From BM714 sp964484935 (GTDB lineage Bacteria; Bacillota; Clostridia; Peptostreptococcales; BM714): a stretch of DNA of 53,448 bases. Under the pieces are notes generated by a model. The model ran no database searches and had not been told where the DNA came from. It saw nothing but the letters and a program-made list of their open reading frames with translations. Location: the NCBI GenBank assembly GCA_964484935.1, contig CAZAFW010000010.1:1-53448 (forward strand). Direction: 5' to 3'. The position numbers and the translations under genes were made by a program. Each line of letters starts with the position of its first letter. Within the stretch, counting starts at the first letter, position 1. Positions 1 to 8,005 of this stretch are shown piece after piece.

Positions 1-54
1 CGTCTCCACCATTGCTTGTCCTTTTTTGTTTTTTATGAATTTATGAGTTCTCAT
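1..54 (-). CDS. Truncated class III signal protein (TadE-like or third Flp pilin), N-terminus only
   Basis: Only the first 18 codons lie in the window. They read as a basic N-terminus followed by KKGQAMVET, which matches the processing site of Flp/TadE-type prepilins (cleavage after Gly, Glu at +5). The downstream hydrophobic helix is outside the window. The ATG is 52 bases after the stop of the preceding Flp gene and has only a weak ribosome site. The Glu-Thr after the site, instead of Glu-Tyr, suggests a TadE/TadG-like pseudopilin rather than a major pilin, but the fragment is too short to decide. The rest of a Tad locus probably continues to the left. Confidence 0.5.
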   Translation of the reverse strand, partial: MRTHKFIKNKKGQAMVET

Positions 55-106
55 TGAGACCACCACTTCTTAAATGTAAAATTCTCATGGCAAGACCACC
101 CTTGAC

Positions 107-274
107 CTACCCGATATTAGATATTTCCGTATTTGCGTCGTTTGTTTTGTTTTCTACACTGCGGCCGAATGCGGCAAACGCTCCCAATGCTACAATTGCA
201 ATAAGCATAATCAAAAGTATGTATTCCACCATAGCCTGGGCTTTGCAGTTAATTAAAAATTTATTATTCCGCAT
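107..274 (-). CDS. Flp/Fap family type IVb pilin with atypical cleavage site
   Basis: A 55-residue protein: a short basic N-terminus, the motif KAQAMVEYILL and one hydrophobic helix of about 20 residues, then a polar tail. This is the architecture of Flp prepilins, which are cut by a TadV/CpaA peptidase and assembled by the Tad machinery outside the membrane. The residue before the predicted cut is Ala, not the usual Gly; Glu at +5 and Tyr at +6 are kept. I place the start at the ATG at 274, which follows GGGTGATGT. A longer reading from 352 adds an unlikely hydrophilic extension. It follows the larger Flp gene in the same direction and is probably co-transcribed. Confidence 0.8.
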   Translation of the reverse strand: MRNNKFLINCKAQAMVEYILLIMLIAIVALGAFAAFGRSVENKTNDANTEISNIG

Positions 275-365
275 ACACATCACCCTGTTTATTTGATTGT
301 CGCTAATTTTCTTAATTGTTTTTTCATTCTGATTAGAATCAAACCCCTCCAATAGGAAATCTGCT

Positions 366-400
366 GCGGCAGACCTGCATTTTTATAGCAGGCCCGCCGC
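366..400 (-). other. Intercistronic hairpin between the two pilin genes
   Basis: Inverted repeat with outer arms GCGGC/GCCGC and inner arms CCTGC/GCAGG, separated by a 3x3 internal loop. It lies ten bases beyond the stop of the upstream pilin gene. There is no U-tract after it on the minus strand, so it looks like an mRNA stability or processing element rather than a full terminator. This placement would favour the first pilin over the second. Confidence 0.5.
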
Positions 401-410
401 AACAAAAATA

Positions 411-617
411 CTATCTTAGCATGTAAAGAGAAGAAGTTGCCTCATTCAATGCGGTTGTAGCATCATCAGCTTTTTCATTCAATTTATCACCCAAAAATCC
501 AAATCCGACATATGCCACCAATGCAATTACAAGAACCAGCAGTATGTACTCTACCATTCCCTGTCCTTTCTCGTTTCTAAAAGCTCTTTTCAATGAGTCC
601 ATGATTCTGTTAAACAT
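411..617 (-). CDS. Flp/Fap family type IVb pilin (likely major pilin)
   Basis: A 68-residue protein. Residues 1-18 form a basic leader, then comes the class III prepilin site EKGQGMVEYILL with cleavage predicted after Gly18, followed by a hydrophobic helix (about 23-43) and a charged, helical C-terminal tail. Flp pilins polymerise into Tad (tight adherence) pili. The ATG has a very good ribosome site, AGGAGG, nine bases upstream. It is the first gene after the promoter at 868-896, and that position plus the strong ribosome site suggests high expression. The secretion ATPase, platform proteins and prepilin peptidase are not in the window and would be expected to the left. Confidence 0.9.
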   Translation of the reverse strand: MFNRIMDSLKRAFRNEKGQGMVEYILLVLVIALVAYVGFGFLGDKLNEKADDATTALNEATSSLYMLR

Positions 618-652
618 TTTTCTTCCTCCTTTAGATTTGTTTGATTGTTTAT

Positions 653-685
653 AAAAAGTCGATTCCTTCTTTGTGAGAATCGACT
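653..685 (-). terminator. Terminator-like hairpin inside the pilin 5' leader
   Basis: Perfect 9-bp arms AGTCGATTC/GAATCGACT with an 11-nt loop, followed on the minus strand by TTTTTAT. It lies about 36 bases before the pilin start codon and after the pilin promoter, so it can stop transcription only before the pilin genes. This arrangement suggests attenuation control. Confidence 0.6.
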
Positions 686-867
686 AAATTAACGCATGCA
701 AATCTATATATCAGTATTTATATCCATAATATTTTAAAAAAAACGATATTATTACATTCTGAAAACAAATATTTATGAATAAATTTACTCGATATAAGAT
801 CATCCAAGATATAGTTTACTGAACATTCGGACAAACCATATATTGTGGATATATTCCATATATTGTT

Positions 868-896
868 ATTATACCATTTTAATTGTAAATGTACAA
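868..896 (-). promoter_or_regulatory. Sigma-A promoter of the pilin genes
   Basis: -35 TTGTAC (891-896) and -10 TATAAT (868-873) with a 17-bp spacer on the minus strand. The predicted start is near 861, giving a leader of about 240 nt before the first pilin ATG. That leader is AT-rich and contains no gene; I found no known riboswitch consensus in it. The -35 box shares its first T residues with the U-tract of the typA terminator. Confidence 0.75.
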
Positions 897-922
897 AAAA
901 GCCTTCGCATTATGCGAAGGCT
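895..922 (-). terminator. Intrinsic terminator of typA
   Basis: Inverted repeat AGCCTTCGCAT/ATGCGAAGGCT followed on the minus strand by six T residues, 25 bases after the typA stop codon. Confidence 0.9.
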
Positions 923-946
923 TCCGTATTTCCAATATGCTTTATA

Positions 947-2773
947 TTATATTGTCTTTGGACTTTTTCCCGCTTTCATCCTGTCGTTGGCGTTAAGGAT
1001 TTTCTTCCTTAATCTCAGGGCGTCCGGAGTTATTTCTACAAGTTCGTCTATCTCTATGAATTCAAGTGCCTCTTCCAGTGTGAATTTTTTTGGATTTTGA
1101 AGCTTTACTGCATCGTCGCTACCCGATGCCCTTGTGTTTGTAAGTTTCTTGTTCTTGCAGGGATTCACTACCATGTCGTCTTGACGGCTGTTCATGCCTA
1201 TTATCATTCCTTCGTAAACCTCTGTCGCAGGCTCAACGAATATGGTAGCTCTTTTCCCGAGGTTGAAAAGCGAATAGGCCATTGTAGCACCCCTGAGCTG
1301 GGCAACGAGGACTCCGTTCTTTCTCCCGGGGATTTCGCCGAAATAAGGCTGGTAATCCTGGAAGGAGCGGATCAGTGTCCCTTCTCCCCTTGTGTCATTT
1401 ATGAATTCGCTTCTAAAGCCGAGAAGGCCCCTCGTGGGAACGGCGAACTCAACTTTTACATAACCGTTTTCGGTGTTCATGGCATTCATTACGCCCTTGC
1501 GCTCGTTGAGCTTTGAAATGACTGTTCCGCTGTAGCTTTCAGGCATTGTAGCCATGACCTTTTCGACAGGCTCGCAGCGTACTCCGTCTATGTTCCTCAT
1601 GAGAACCTCCGGTTTTGAAACCGACATCTCATATTTTTCCCTTCTCATGTTCTCAAGAAGTATGGAAAGGTGAAGCTCTCCCCTTCCTGATACTATGAAT
1701 CCGTCCTTGCCTTCAAGTTCCTCCACCCTTAGTCCCACATTAACTTCAAGCTCTCTTTCGAGCCTTGCCTTTAGATGCCTGGATGTGAGGTATTTGCCGC
1801 TTTGGCCCGCGAATGGAGAGTCGTTTACATAAAAGTTCATCGCCAGTGTAGGTTCTTCGATTTCTATCATCTCGAGTGCTTCCACCTCTCCCTGAAGACA
1901 AATTGTTTCCCCTATTGAAATATCCGATATCCCTGACAATATTACGATTTCGCCGCTTCCTGCCTCTTGTGCCTCAACCCGCTTGAGTCCTTCGTTTATA
2001 TACAAATTTGCTATCTTTTCTTGTTTGACGCTTCCATCCCTTTTTGCAACCGATACAGTCTGTCCTTTTTTTATTGCCCCTTTTTTAACTCGACCGATTC
2101 CAAGACGGCCTACGTAATCGTCATAGTCAAGCGATGAAATCTGAAGCTGGAGCGGCTCGGCGTCTCTGTCGGGATAAGCCTTGACATGCTCTTGTATAAG
2201 ATCAAACAGCGGATTCAGATTGTCGCTCTCGTCTTGCATTTCCCTTTTTGCTATGCCTTCTCTTGCAACGCCGTAGACAATGGGAAAGTCAAGCTGTTCG
2301 TCATTGGCTCCAAGGTCGGCAAAAAGATCGAAGGTCATGTCTACTACTTCCTCCGCCCTTTGGTCCTTTTTATCTATCTTGTTTATGAATAAAATCGGTT
2401 TAAGGCCGTGCTCCAATGCCTTTTTTAAAACAAAACGCGTCTGCGGCATGGGACCCTCGCTTGAATCGACAAGCAATATGGCCGTATCGACGGTTTTCAT
2501 TATCCTCTCGACTTCCGATGAAAAATCGGCATGTCCCGGAGTATCCACGATATTGATTTTAACGCCTTCGTGTTCTATGGCGCAATTTTTTGAGTAAATT
2601 GTGATGCCTCTCTCGCGTTCGAGGTCGTTGCTGTCCATTATGCAGTCTCTGACTTCCTCGTTGTCCCTGAAAACATTGCTCTGCTTGAGGAGGCCGTCCA
2701 CAAGAGTGGATTTTCCTGCATCAACATGGGCTATCACAGCTATATTTATAATCTTTTGCTTCATCTTTTCCAT
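947..2773 (-). CDS. typA: TypA/BipA ribosome-associated GTPase
   Basis: 608 residues, the usual size for TypA/BipA, a translational GTPase that binds 70S ribosomes and affects ribosome assembly and stress responses. The order is G domain (P-loop AHVDAGKST at about 15-23, RGIT switch I, DTPGHADF switch II, NKID), domain II, an EF-G-like III/V pair, and the TypA-specific C-terminus with GMNSRQDDMVVN. The P-loop has Ala-Gly-Lys-Ser where many TypA proteins have His-Gly-Lys-Thr; the rest is typical. A start nine bases further in (2764) is equally possible from the ribosome sites. It is a single-gene unit with its own promoter and terminator. Confidence 0.95.
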   Translation of the reverse strand: MEKMKQKIINIAVIAHVDAGKSTLVDGLLKQSNVFRDNEEVRDCIMDSNDLERERGITIYSKNCAIEHEGVKINIVDTPGHADFSSEVERIMKTVDTAILLVDSSEGPMPQTRFVLKKALEHGLKPILFINKIDKKDQRAEEVVDMTFDLFADLGANDEQLDFPIVYGVAREGIAKREMQDESDNLNPLFDLIQEHVKAYPDRDAEPLQLQISSLDYDDYVGRLGIGRVKKGAIKKGQTVSVAKRDGSVKQEKIANLYINEGLKRVEAQEAGSGEIVILSGISDISIGETICLQGEVEALEMIEIEEPTLAMNFYVNDSPFAGQSGKYLTSRHLKARLERELEVNVGLRVEELEGKDGFIVSGRGELHLSILLENMRREKYEMSVSKPEVLMRNIDGVRCEPVEKVMATMPESYSGTVISKLNERKGVMNAMNTENGYVKVEFAVPTRGLLGFRSEFINDTRGEGTLIRSFQDYQPYFGEIPGRKNGVLVAQLRGATMAYSLFNLGKRATIFVEPATEVYEGMIIGMNSRQDDMVVNPCKNKKLTNTRASGSDDAVKLQNPKKFTLEEALEFIEIDELVEITPDALRLRKKILNANDRMKAGKSPKTI

Positions 2774-2805
2774 CCTTTTTTCCCTATATTATAGTCAACT
2801 CTTGA

Positions 2806-2834
2806 ATTATACACTTTAATGTTGCCGTGTGCAA
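2806..2834 (-). promoter_or_regulatory. Sigma-A promoter of typA
   Basis: -35 TTGCAC (2829-2834), 17-bp spacer, -10 TATAAT (2806-2811), upstream of typA on the minus strand with a leader of about 25 nt. The -35 lies just outside the end of the preceding PPase gene. Confidence 0.7.
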
Positions 2835-2844
2835 ATTATTCTTT

Positions 2845-4467
2845 TTAATATCTGCCCATTCTATTGAGCGCTTCCATCAATTTGGGAACAACCTGCTTCT
2901 TGCGCGAAATTACGCCCTGCACAAACATCCCCTGCTTTTCGGGTATACCGAACGCTTTTCCAATAAGCCCTTCGACTTCGGTCTCATAAAGAATCGTAGA
3001 TCCCTCTTTTATAATATCTGTAATTACCATCAAGGTTGTCAAGTATCCGTTGGCTTCATGTTCCTTCTTTATGAATCCGATCATTTCTTGACGCCGAAGC
3101 TCAATACTATCTATGTCCATTGTTATGACCTGGCTTATTCCCGAAGTTTTATTTCCAATTTCAAAGGTTTTGAAATCGCGGTAGAAAATTGTTTCCATCG
3201 GAAGACCTTCAAGTGAAGTCCCGACCTTGAACATCTCTTGCGCATATCTGTCCATGTCGAGTTTGAGCACTTTGTTAAGTTTCTTTGCCGCATCCACATC
3301 GACAGGTGTCGTTGTCGGCGACTTAAAATTCAATGTGTCGGATATTATTCCAGAAAGTAAAAGTCCCGCCACATCCCCCTCGGGCTTTAATCCAAACTCG
3401 CCGTACATCCTATATATTATTGTGCATGTGCTCCCTACCGGCATGTTTCTGAATGAAATTGGCAAGTTGGTCCTTATGTCTCCAATTTTGTGATGGTCGA
3501 CAACTTCAAGTATTTCAGCCTCCTCTATTCCAGGCGCGCTTTGGGAGTATTCATTGTGGTCGACCATTATGACTTGCTTCTTCTTGGGATTCAAGAGCTG
3601 GTTTCTGCCTATAAAACCGATATATCTGTCATTGTTGTCTATTATGGGATAATACGAGTGGCGGTTCTCGCCCATCCTCTTATATACATCCTCAAGATAT
3701 TCATACTCCTTGAGAGCGCAAATTTCATCTTTCCGCATTATGGATGAAACATATGTGCATTGATTGATTTTTTTCGATGTCATGTAGGTGTCGGGCAATA
3801 CCGACATTATCGGGACACCCATTCTTTCAGCCAGTTTCAACAAACCGGCCGGTATTTCATGGCTTCCCGTAACCACTACAAGCTGAACCCCTGACCGTAT
3901 GCAGAATTCTATGTTTTCATAATTGTCTCCCACAATGCTTATCCACCCTGAATCGAGCATTGTGTTTTTCTCAAGTGTCTTATGATAAAACGCCATGACT
4001 ATTATTTGCCCGTCAACCTCTTCCATCTTTCCTACAAGTATTTTGCCGTCCAAGTCGTCCACTATGTTCTTCATATGGGTCCTTAGTCGTCTTTCGTCGT
4101 TTTGTATAAGACCCATCGCTATGTCCTTCATTGTGATTATGCCAAGCAGAGTTAAATTTTCATCGCACACCGGAAGTATTTTAACCTTCTCTTTTTCCAT
4201 TGTCTCAAACGCCTGCAATATGGACGATTCCGGACCTACAAATGGAATGTCCTCATAAGCCAAATCCTTTACTTCCATTTTTATGTCATCAATTATTTCC
4301 GGACGCTCAACGCTGAACCTTTTCAAAATATATTCCGCTTCCTTGTTTATTGTTTCAAGCACGCACGCTTTTGTTTCCATTCCCAGCCTGTTTTTAAGCC
4401 TAGACAATGCAATGGCCGAACAGATTGAGTCTGTATCGGGATTTCTATGCCCGAATATATATATCAT
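2845..4467 (-). CDS. ppaC: CBS/DRTGG-containing family II inorganic pyrophosphatase
   Basis: 540 residues. It hydrolyses cytosolic pyrophosphate with Mn2+/Co2+. The catalytic DHH part starts at the N-terminus (GHRNPDTDS), is interrupted by a regulatory insert of about 240 residues (CBS, DRTGG-like, CBS), and resumes with DHNE, VVDHHKIGD and a DHHA2 domain ending in SRKKQVVP, the substrate-binding motif. Plain family II enzymes are about 310 residues; this long form is the nucleotide-regulated type known in clostridia, where AMP/ADP inhibit and ATP or diadenosine polyphosphates activate (family knowledge). I start at the ATG at 4467, which follows AAGGAGGGG; the earlier ATG at 4491 would put this ribosome site inside the gene. 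The 190 bases upstream hold nothing else I can recognise. Confidence 0.93.
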   Translation of the reverse strand: MIYIFGHRNPDTDSICSAIALSRLKNRLGMETKACVLETINKEAEYILKRFSVERPEIIDDIKMEVKDLAYEDIPFVGPESSILQAFETMEKEKVKILPVCDENLTLLGIITMKDIAMGLIQNDERRLRTHMKNIVDDLDGKILVGKMEEVDGQIIVMAFYHKTLEKNTMLDSGWISIVGDNYENIEFCIRSGVQLVVVTGSHEIPAGLLKLAERMGVPIMSVLPDTYMTSKKINQCTYVSSIMRKDEICALKEYEYLEDVYKRMGENRHSYYPIIDNNDRYIGFIGRNQLLNPKKKQVIMVDHNEYSQSAPGIEEAEILEVVDHHKIGDIRTNLPISFRNMPVGSTCTIIYRMYGEFGLKPEGDVAGLLLSGIISDTLNFKSPTTTPVDVDAAKKLNKVLKLDMDRYAQEMFKVGTSLEGLPMETIFYRDFKTFEIGNKTSGISQVITMDIDSIELRRQEMIGFIKKEHEANGYLTTLMVITDIIKEGSTILYETEVEGLIGKAFGIPEKQGMFVQGVISRKKQVVPKLMEALNRMGRY

Positions 4468-4657
4468 CAGAATCCCCTCCTTTTCAGTCATTACTATAAC
4501 ATAAGGGCCTTGAAAGATGAAATCATGATCTTATATGAATCTTTAAACTCAATTGTTTCATTGCCGAATTATTTGCTTGATTGAATTTAATGGTATCGGC
4601 TGAATTGCAATTTCGTTTATTTGAATTGGAATCCAAATTAAATCCCCCTAAAAATTC

Positions 4658-6025
4658 TTAAAGCACTTTAATTATTTTTTTCAAATCTTCAAAGCCATTG
4701 TATTCAACAGGAATTGAATTATTCAAATAAGACTTTATCCGGTCTATGAATTGCCACGAATTTTCAATTTCATCCCACCTGGGAAAAAGTGTTGAATCTC
4801 CCTTTGCGATGTCCATAAGCAGCTTTTCGTAGGCCTCAGGTAAATTTCCTATTGCCTGGCATTTGTGGCAGTAGTCAAGTATTGTCGGCCTGACATCAAG
4901 GGTTAATCCCGGATGTTTTGTATTGATTTGAAATGTTATGCCGTCTTCAGGGTCTACTCTTATAATCAGGCGATTGGCTGGGATGCTTTCCTCGGTCCAC
5001 TGCTTGTGTCTATGACTGTTTTCAAGAAACTCAATATTTATCTCGGATTTTTTCTCATCCAGACGCTTGCCTGTAATTAAGTAAAAGGGTACGCCTTTCC
5101 ATCTTTCTGTATCAATTTCTGTCTTCAGGAAGACAAAGGTCTCAGTATTTGAATTTGAATCAACATTTCTTTCGCTTTTGTAGCCTTTGTATTGTCCTGC
5201 AAGTATATTTTCTGATTGAAAGTCTATTTTTAGTTTTCGTATTAGCTCAACCTTTTTTTCGCGAATATCATCTGTTTGAAAGCTCTCGGGTGGTTCCATT
5301 GCTACCAGGCTCAACATTTGCATTAAATGGCTTTGAACCATATCCCTTAATGCTCCCGCTTTGTCATAGTAGCCACCGCGACCCATGATCCCCTCTGTTT
5401 CCTTCGCTGAAATTGATATGCTCTTTATCCCTTTGTTGCTCCAAATATCTTCAAATATTTTATTCGAAAAGCGAACCACTAAAATATTCTGGATCATTTC
5501 CTTGCCCAAGTAATGGTCAATTCGGTAAATTTGACTTTCGTCAAAGTATTGTTTGAGAATTTGATTGTACTTTTTGGCTGTGTCAAGATTTTCACCAAAT
5601 GGTTTTTCAAATACAACCCTTACATTTTGGTCTCCCGCAACTACCAATTTGCCTTTATTTATGCCCTTTGCAATTGTTGGAAAAAACTCCGGGGAGGTAG
5701 CTAAGTAGAATATTGTGTTTGCATTATTGAAATGACAGTTGAATTCTATATATGTTTTAAGTTTGCTGTAGTCGGGCATTGATTCAATATCCATCTGATA
5801 ATAAAATAGATTATCCTTGAAGGAGTCCCAGTCAATCTTTTCAGTTACCTTCTTTACGGCATCATCAATGAAAGATTGAGTAGTAAAACTTCTTCTGCCT
5901 ATGCATACTATTTTTGTGTCTTTAGAAAATGAATTGTTAGAAATGAGCTGATACAATGCAGGAAGAAGCTTCTTGTAGGTTAAGTTTCCTGTTGCACCGA
6001 AAATGACAAATAGATTGTTTTTCAT
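4658..6025 (-). CDS. zwf: Glucose-6-phosphate 1-dehydrogenase
   Basis: 455 residues. It oxidises glucose 6-phosphate to 6-phosphogluconolactone, the first step of the oxidative pentose phosphate pathway. The N-terminal nucleotide fold carries GATGNLTYKKL (a variant of the usual GASGDLxxRKL) and the substrate/active-site motif RIDHYLGKE is intact. It is somewhat shorter than the 480-490 residues common in bacteria. The start at 6025 follows GGGGTGACCTC; a longer reading from 6061 would overlap gnd and lacks a ribosome site. It is the last gene of pgl-gnd-zwf, four bases after gnd. No clear terminator follows. Confidence 0.93.
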   Translation of the reverse strand: MKNNLFVIFGATGNLTYKKLLPALYQLISNNSFSKDTKIVCIGRRSFTTQSFIDDAVKKVTEKIDWDSFKDNLFYYQMDIESMPDYSKLKTYIEFNCHFNNANTIFYLATSPEFFPTIAKGINKGKLVVAGDQNVRVVFEKPFGENLDTAKKYNQILKQYFDESQIYRIDHYLGKEMIQNILVVRFSNKIFEDIWSNKGIKSISISAKETEGIMGRGGYYDKAGALRDMVQSHLMQMLSLVAMEPPESFQTDDIREKKVELIRKLKIDFQSENILAGQYKGYKSERNVDSNSNTETFVFLKTEIDTERWKGVPFYLITGKRLDEKKSEINIEFLENSHRHKQWTEESIPANRLIIRVDPEDGITFQINTKHPGLTLDVRPTILDYCHKCQAIGNLPEAYEKLLMDIAKGDSTLFPRWDEIENSWQFIDRIKSYLNNSIPVEYNGFEDLKKIIKVL

Positions 6026-6029
6026 GAGG

Positions 6030-6929
6030 TCACCCCTTTTTGTAGGTAGCATGACCACCAAATTCCTTCCTCATAGCTGCAACTGCTCTCTCCGAAAATT
6101 TTTCCTTGTCCACTGACTTAAACCGGGCAAACAATGCAATGGAAACAACCGGCATGGACACTTTCAGTCTCAAGGCTTCTTCTACCGCCCATTGTCCTTC
6201 TCCCGATGCATCTACGACTCCTTGAATTTCTTCCAATTTTCCGCTCTTTTCAAATGCGCTCAATATACTTCTCATCAAAAGGCCTTCAATTATCGAACCA
6301 TTGCTCCAAACCTTGGCCACATCTTCGAAGTTTATATCATATGGAGAAACACTCAACAATTCAAAACCCTCCCCTATGGATTGCATCATTCCGTATTCAA
6401 TGGCATTATGAACCATTTTTACATAATGTCCGCTGCCAGGTTTCCCTGTATAACAATAACCGTTTGCTACAGATATATCTTCAAAAATAGAACCCACATT
6501 GCCTATTGCGTCCGCTTGACCACCAACCATCAGGCATGCCCCATTCCTTGCTCCTTCAATTCCACCGCTTGTACCAACATCAATGTAGTGAATCCCCACC
6601 GCCTCCAGTTTTTCCGATCGCCTAAGCGTATCTTTATAAAAGGAGTTGCCACCATCTATGAGGATGTCTCCAGGTCTAAGAAATTCCAGCAACTCATCTA
6701 TCATATTGTCCACGGTTTCACCGGATGGGACCATCATCCATATAATGCGTTGTGCTTCAAATGACAGACAAAGATCTTTGATACTATAGGCTCCCTTGAC
6801 TCCTTCTTTTTCGATACTACGTGTTTTATCATCGCTTCTGTTATAAGCAATGACATCATGTCCATGTTCTCTCATATTAAGCGCAAGATTGTAACCCATT
6901 TTCCCAAGTCCTATCAATCCAATTTTCAT
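6030..6929 (-). CDS. gnd: 6-phosphogluconate dehydrogenase, short (NAD-type) form
   Basis: 299 residues. It carries out oxidative decarboxylation of 6-phosphogluconate to ribulose 5-phosphate. The Rossmann motif GLIGLGKMG is at the N-terminus, the substrate motif SGGIEGARNGACLMVGG and the NAIEYGMMQ segment follow. The length of about 300 fits the YqeC/GndA short family, which usually prefers NAD+, rather than the 470-residue NADP+ enzymes. The start at 6929 is preceded by AAGGAGG, so the earlier ATG at 6947 is rejected. It is the middle gene of the operon. Confidence 0.93.
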   Translation of the reverse strand: MKIGLIGLGKMGYNLALNMREHGHDVIAYNRSDDKTRSIEKEGVKGAYSIKDLCLSFEAQRIIWMMVPSGETVDNMIDELLEFLRPGDILIDGGNSFYKDTLRRSEKLEAVGIHYIDVGTSGGIEGARNGACLMVGGQADAIGNVGSIFEDISVANGYCYTGKPGSGHYVKMVHNAIEYGMMQSIGEGFELLSVSPYDINFEDVAKVWSNGSIIEGLLMRSILSAFEKSGKLEEIQGVVDASGEGQWAVEEALRLKVSMPVVSIALFARFKSVDKEKFSERAVAAMRKEFGGHATYKKG

Positions 6930-7023
6930 TTTTTCCTCCTTTTGCAATAGTCCTAATACGTTATTTCCACATATGGTTTTCGTATTTCAATAAATAAGAA
7001 TTTTTTTAATAGAAATAATGAGT

Positions 7024-7740
7024 TTAATAATAGAGAAACCATTTTATTTCACCGTCGTTTAAAGAAACCATTTTGGCAGGCAAATTGATTGGCAGATTGT
7101 TTTTTACAAGCTCCTTTAATATCATCTTTTTTTCAGAACCGGATGCCACAAAAGCTATGTGGTGGGCATTGTTGATTAAAGGAAGAGAAAATGTCATACG
7201 CACAAGTGGCGGTTTAGGGGAATCCACAAGATATGAAACCAACCGTTCCTTTTCTTCAAGGATTGGATGATTTGGGAATAATGAAGCCGTGTGACCATCT
7301 TCTCCTATGCCAAGTACAATTAAATCAAATCTTGGTATTTCGTCTAAATTAGACCCAAAAATATTTCTAATTTCTTCTTCATATGCCAAGGCAGAATCAG
7401 GGGGCTTTAGGGTCGTTTCATATGGATGGATCTGTTTGCTTGGAATTCCTGCATAGTCCAGAAAAACAGATTTTGATCTAAAATAATTGCTATCCTCATT
7501 TGTTGGTGCCAGCCAACGTTCATCTGCCCAAAACACCTGCCATTTCGACCAGTCCATTGAACTCATGGCATCCTTGTTTAGAAAAGCTTTTGCAAAGACA
7601 TCCATCGAAGACCCTCCTGACAATGCAATTCTAAATTCGCCTCTCTTTTTTACTGATTCATTGAAAATTGATTTTACATATAAAGCAATCTCCGCTATTA
7701 ATTCTTCAAGTGTGCCTTCAATAATATTTGAATCCTTCAT
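7024..7740 (-). CDS. pgl: 6-phosphogluconolactonase
   Basis: 238 residues of the DevB/SOL type. It hydrolyses 6-phosphogluconolactone. Visible motifs are ALSGGSS near the N-terminus, WADERW in the middle and GIGEDGHTASLFP, all typical of this glucosamine-6-phosphate-isomerase-like fold. The ATG follows GGAGCCATAT. It leads the operon pgl-gnd-zwf, so all three steps of the oxidative branch come from one transcript. The 94-base gap to gnd shows no terminator. I see no convincing promoter in the 210 bases upstream. Confidence 0.92.
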   Translation of the reverse strand: MKDSNIIEGTLEELIAEIALYVKSIFNESVKKRGEFRIALSGGSSMDVFAKAFLNKDAMSSMDWSKWQVFWADERWLAPTNEDSNYFRSKSVFLDYAGIPSKQIHPYETTLKPPDSALAYEEEIRNIFGSNLDEIPRFDLIVLGIGEDGHTASLFPNHPILEEKERLVSYLVDSPKPPLVRMTFSLPLINNAHHIAFVASGSEKKMILKELVKNNLPINLPAKMVSLNDGEIKWFLYY

Positions 7741-7954
7741 ATATGGCTCCTATCTCATAAAATAGTCCCTGTGAATAAAATTTAGAGAAGTCACTCAAAT
7801 CCGTGTATGAGTTAATCATCCGATGAAACTAAAAAGCTTAAGGACGACTTCCCTATGCCTACTAATACCCAAAGTTTAAAAGAAACCCTATATTCAAATA
7901 CAAGTTAAAAAGAATTTTTGATTCCGTCATTTTGTTGAAACTCCTGGCGCATAT

Positions 7955-7982
7955 AAAAAAACCACTCAATTGAGTGGTTTTT
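7955..7982 (-). terminator. Terminator of ssrA (works in both directions)
   Basis: A perfect 20-bp palindrome with arms AACCACTCAA/TTGAGTGGTT, flanked by an A-run on one side and a T-run on the other. On the minus strand the T-run follows the 3' end of tmRNA by about 25 bases. Confidence 0.9.
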
Positions 7983-8005
7983 CCTCGTTTGATACCATGG
8001 TTTTT

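Noticed and set aside
661..900. c-di-GMP-I or c-di-GMP-II riboswitch in the pilin leader
   Set aside because: I looked for the conserved class I and class II core sequences and found neither; the region is very AT-rich.
1097..1516. 139-codon plus-strand frame opposite typA, and many similar long opposite-strand frames over rnr, hppA, pgk, rpoN and the ABC genes
   Set aside because: They lie wholly opposite well-conserved genes, lack ribosome sites and encode low-complexity or Ser/Phe/Cys-rich proteins typical of antisense shadows.
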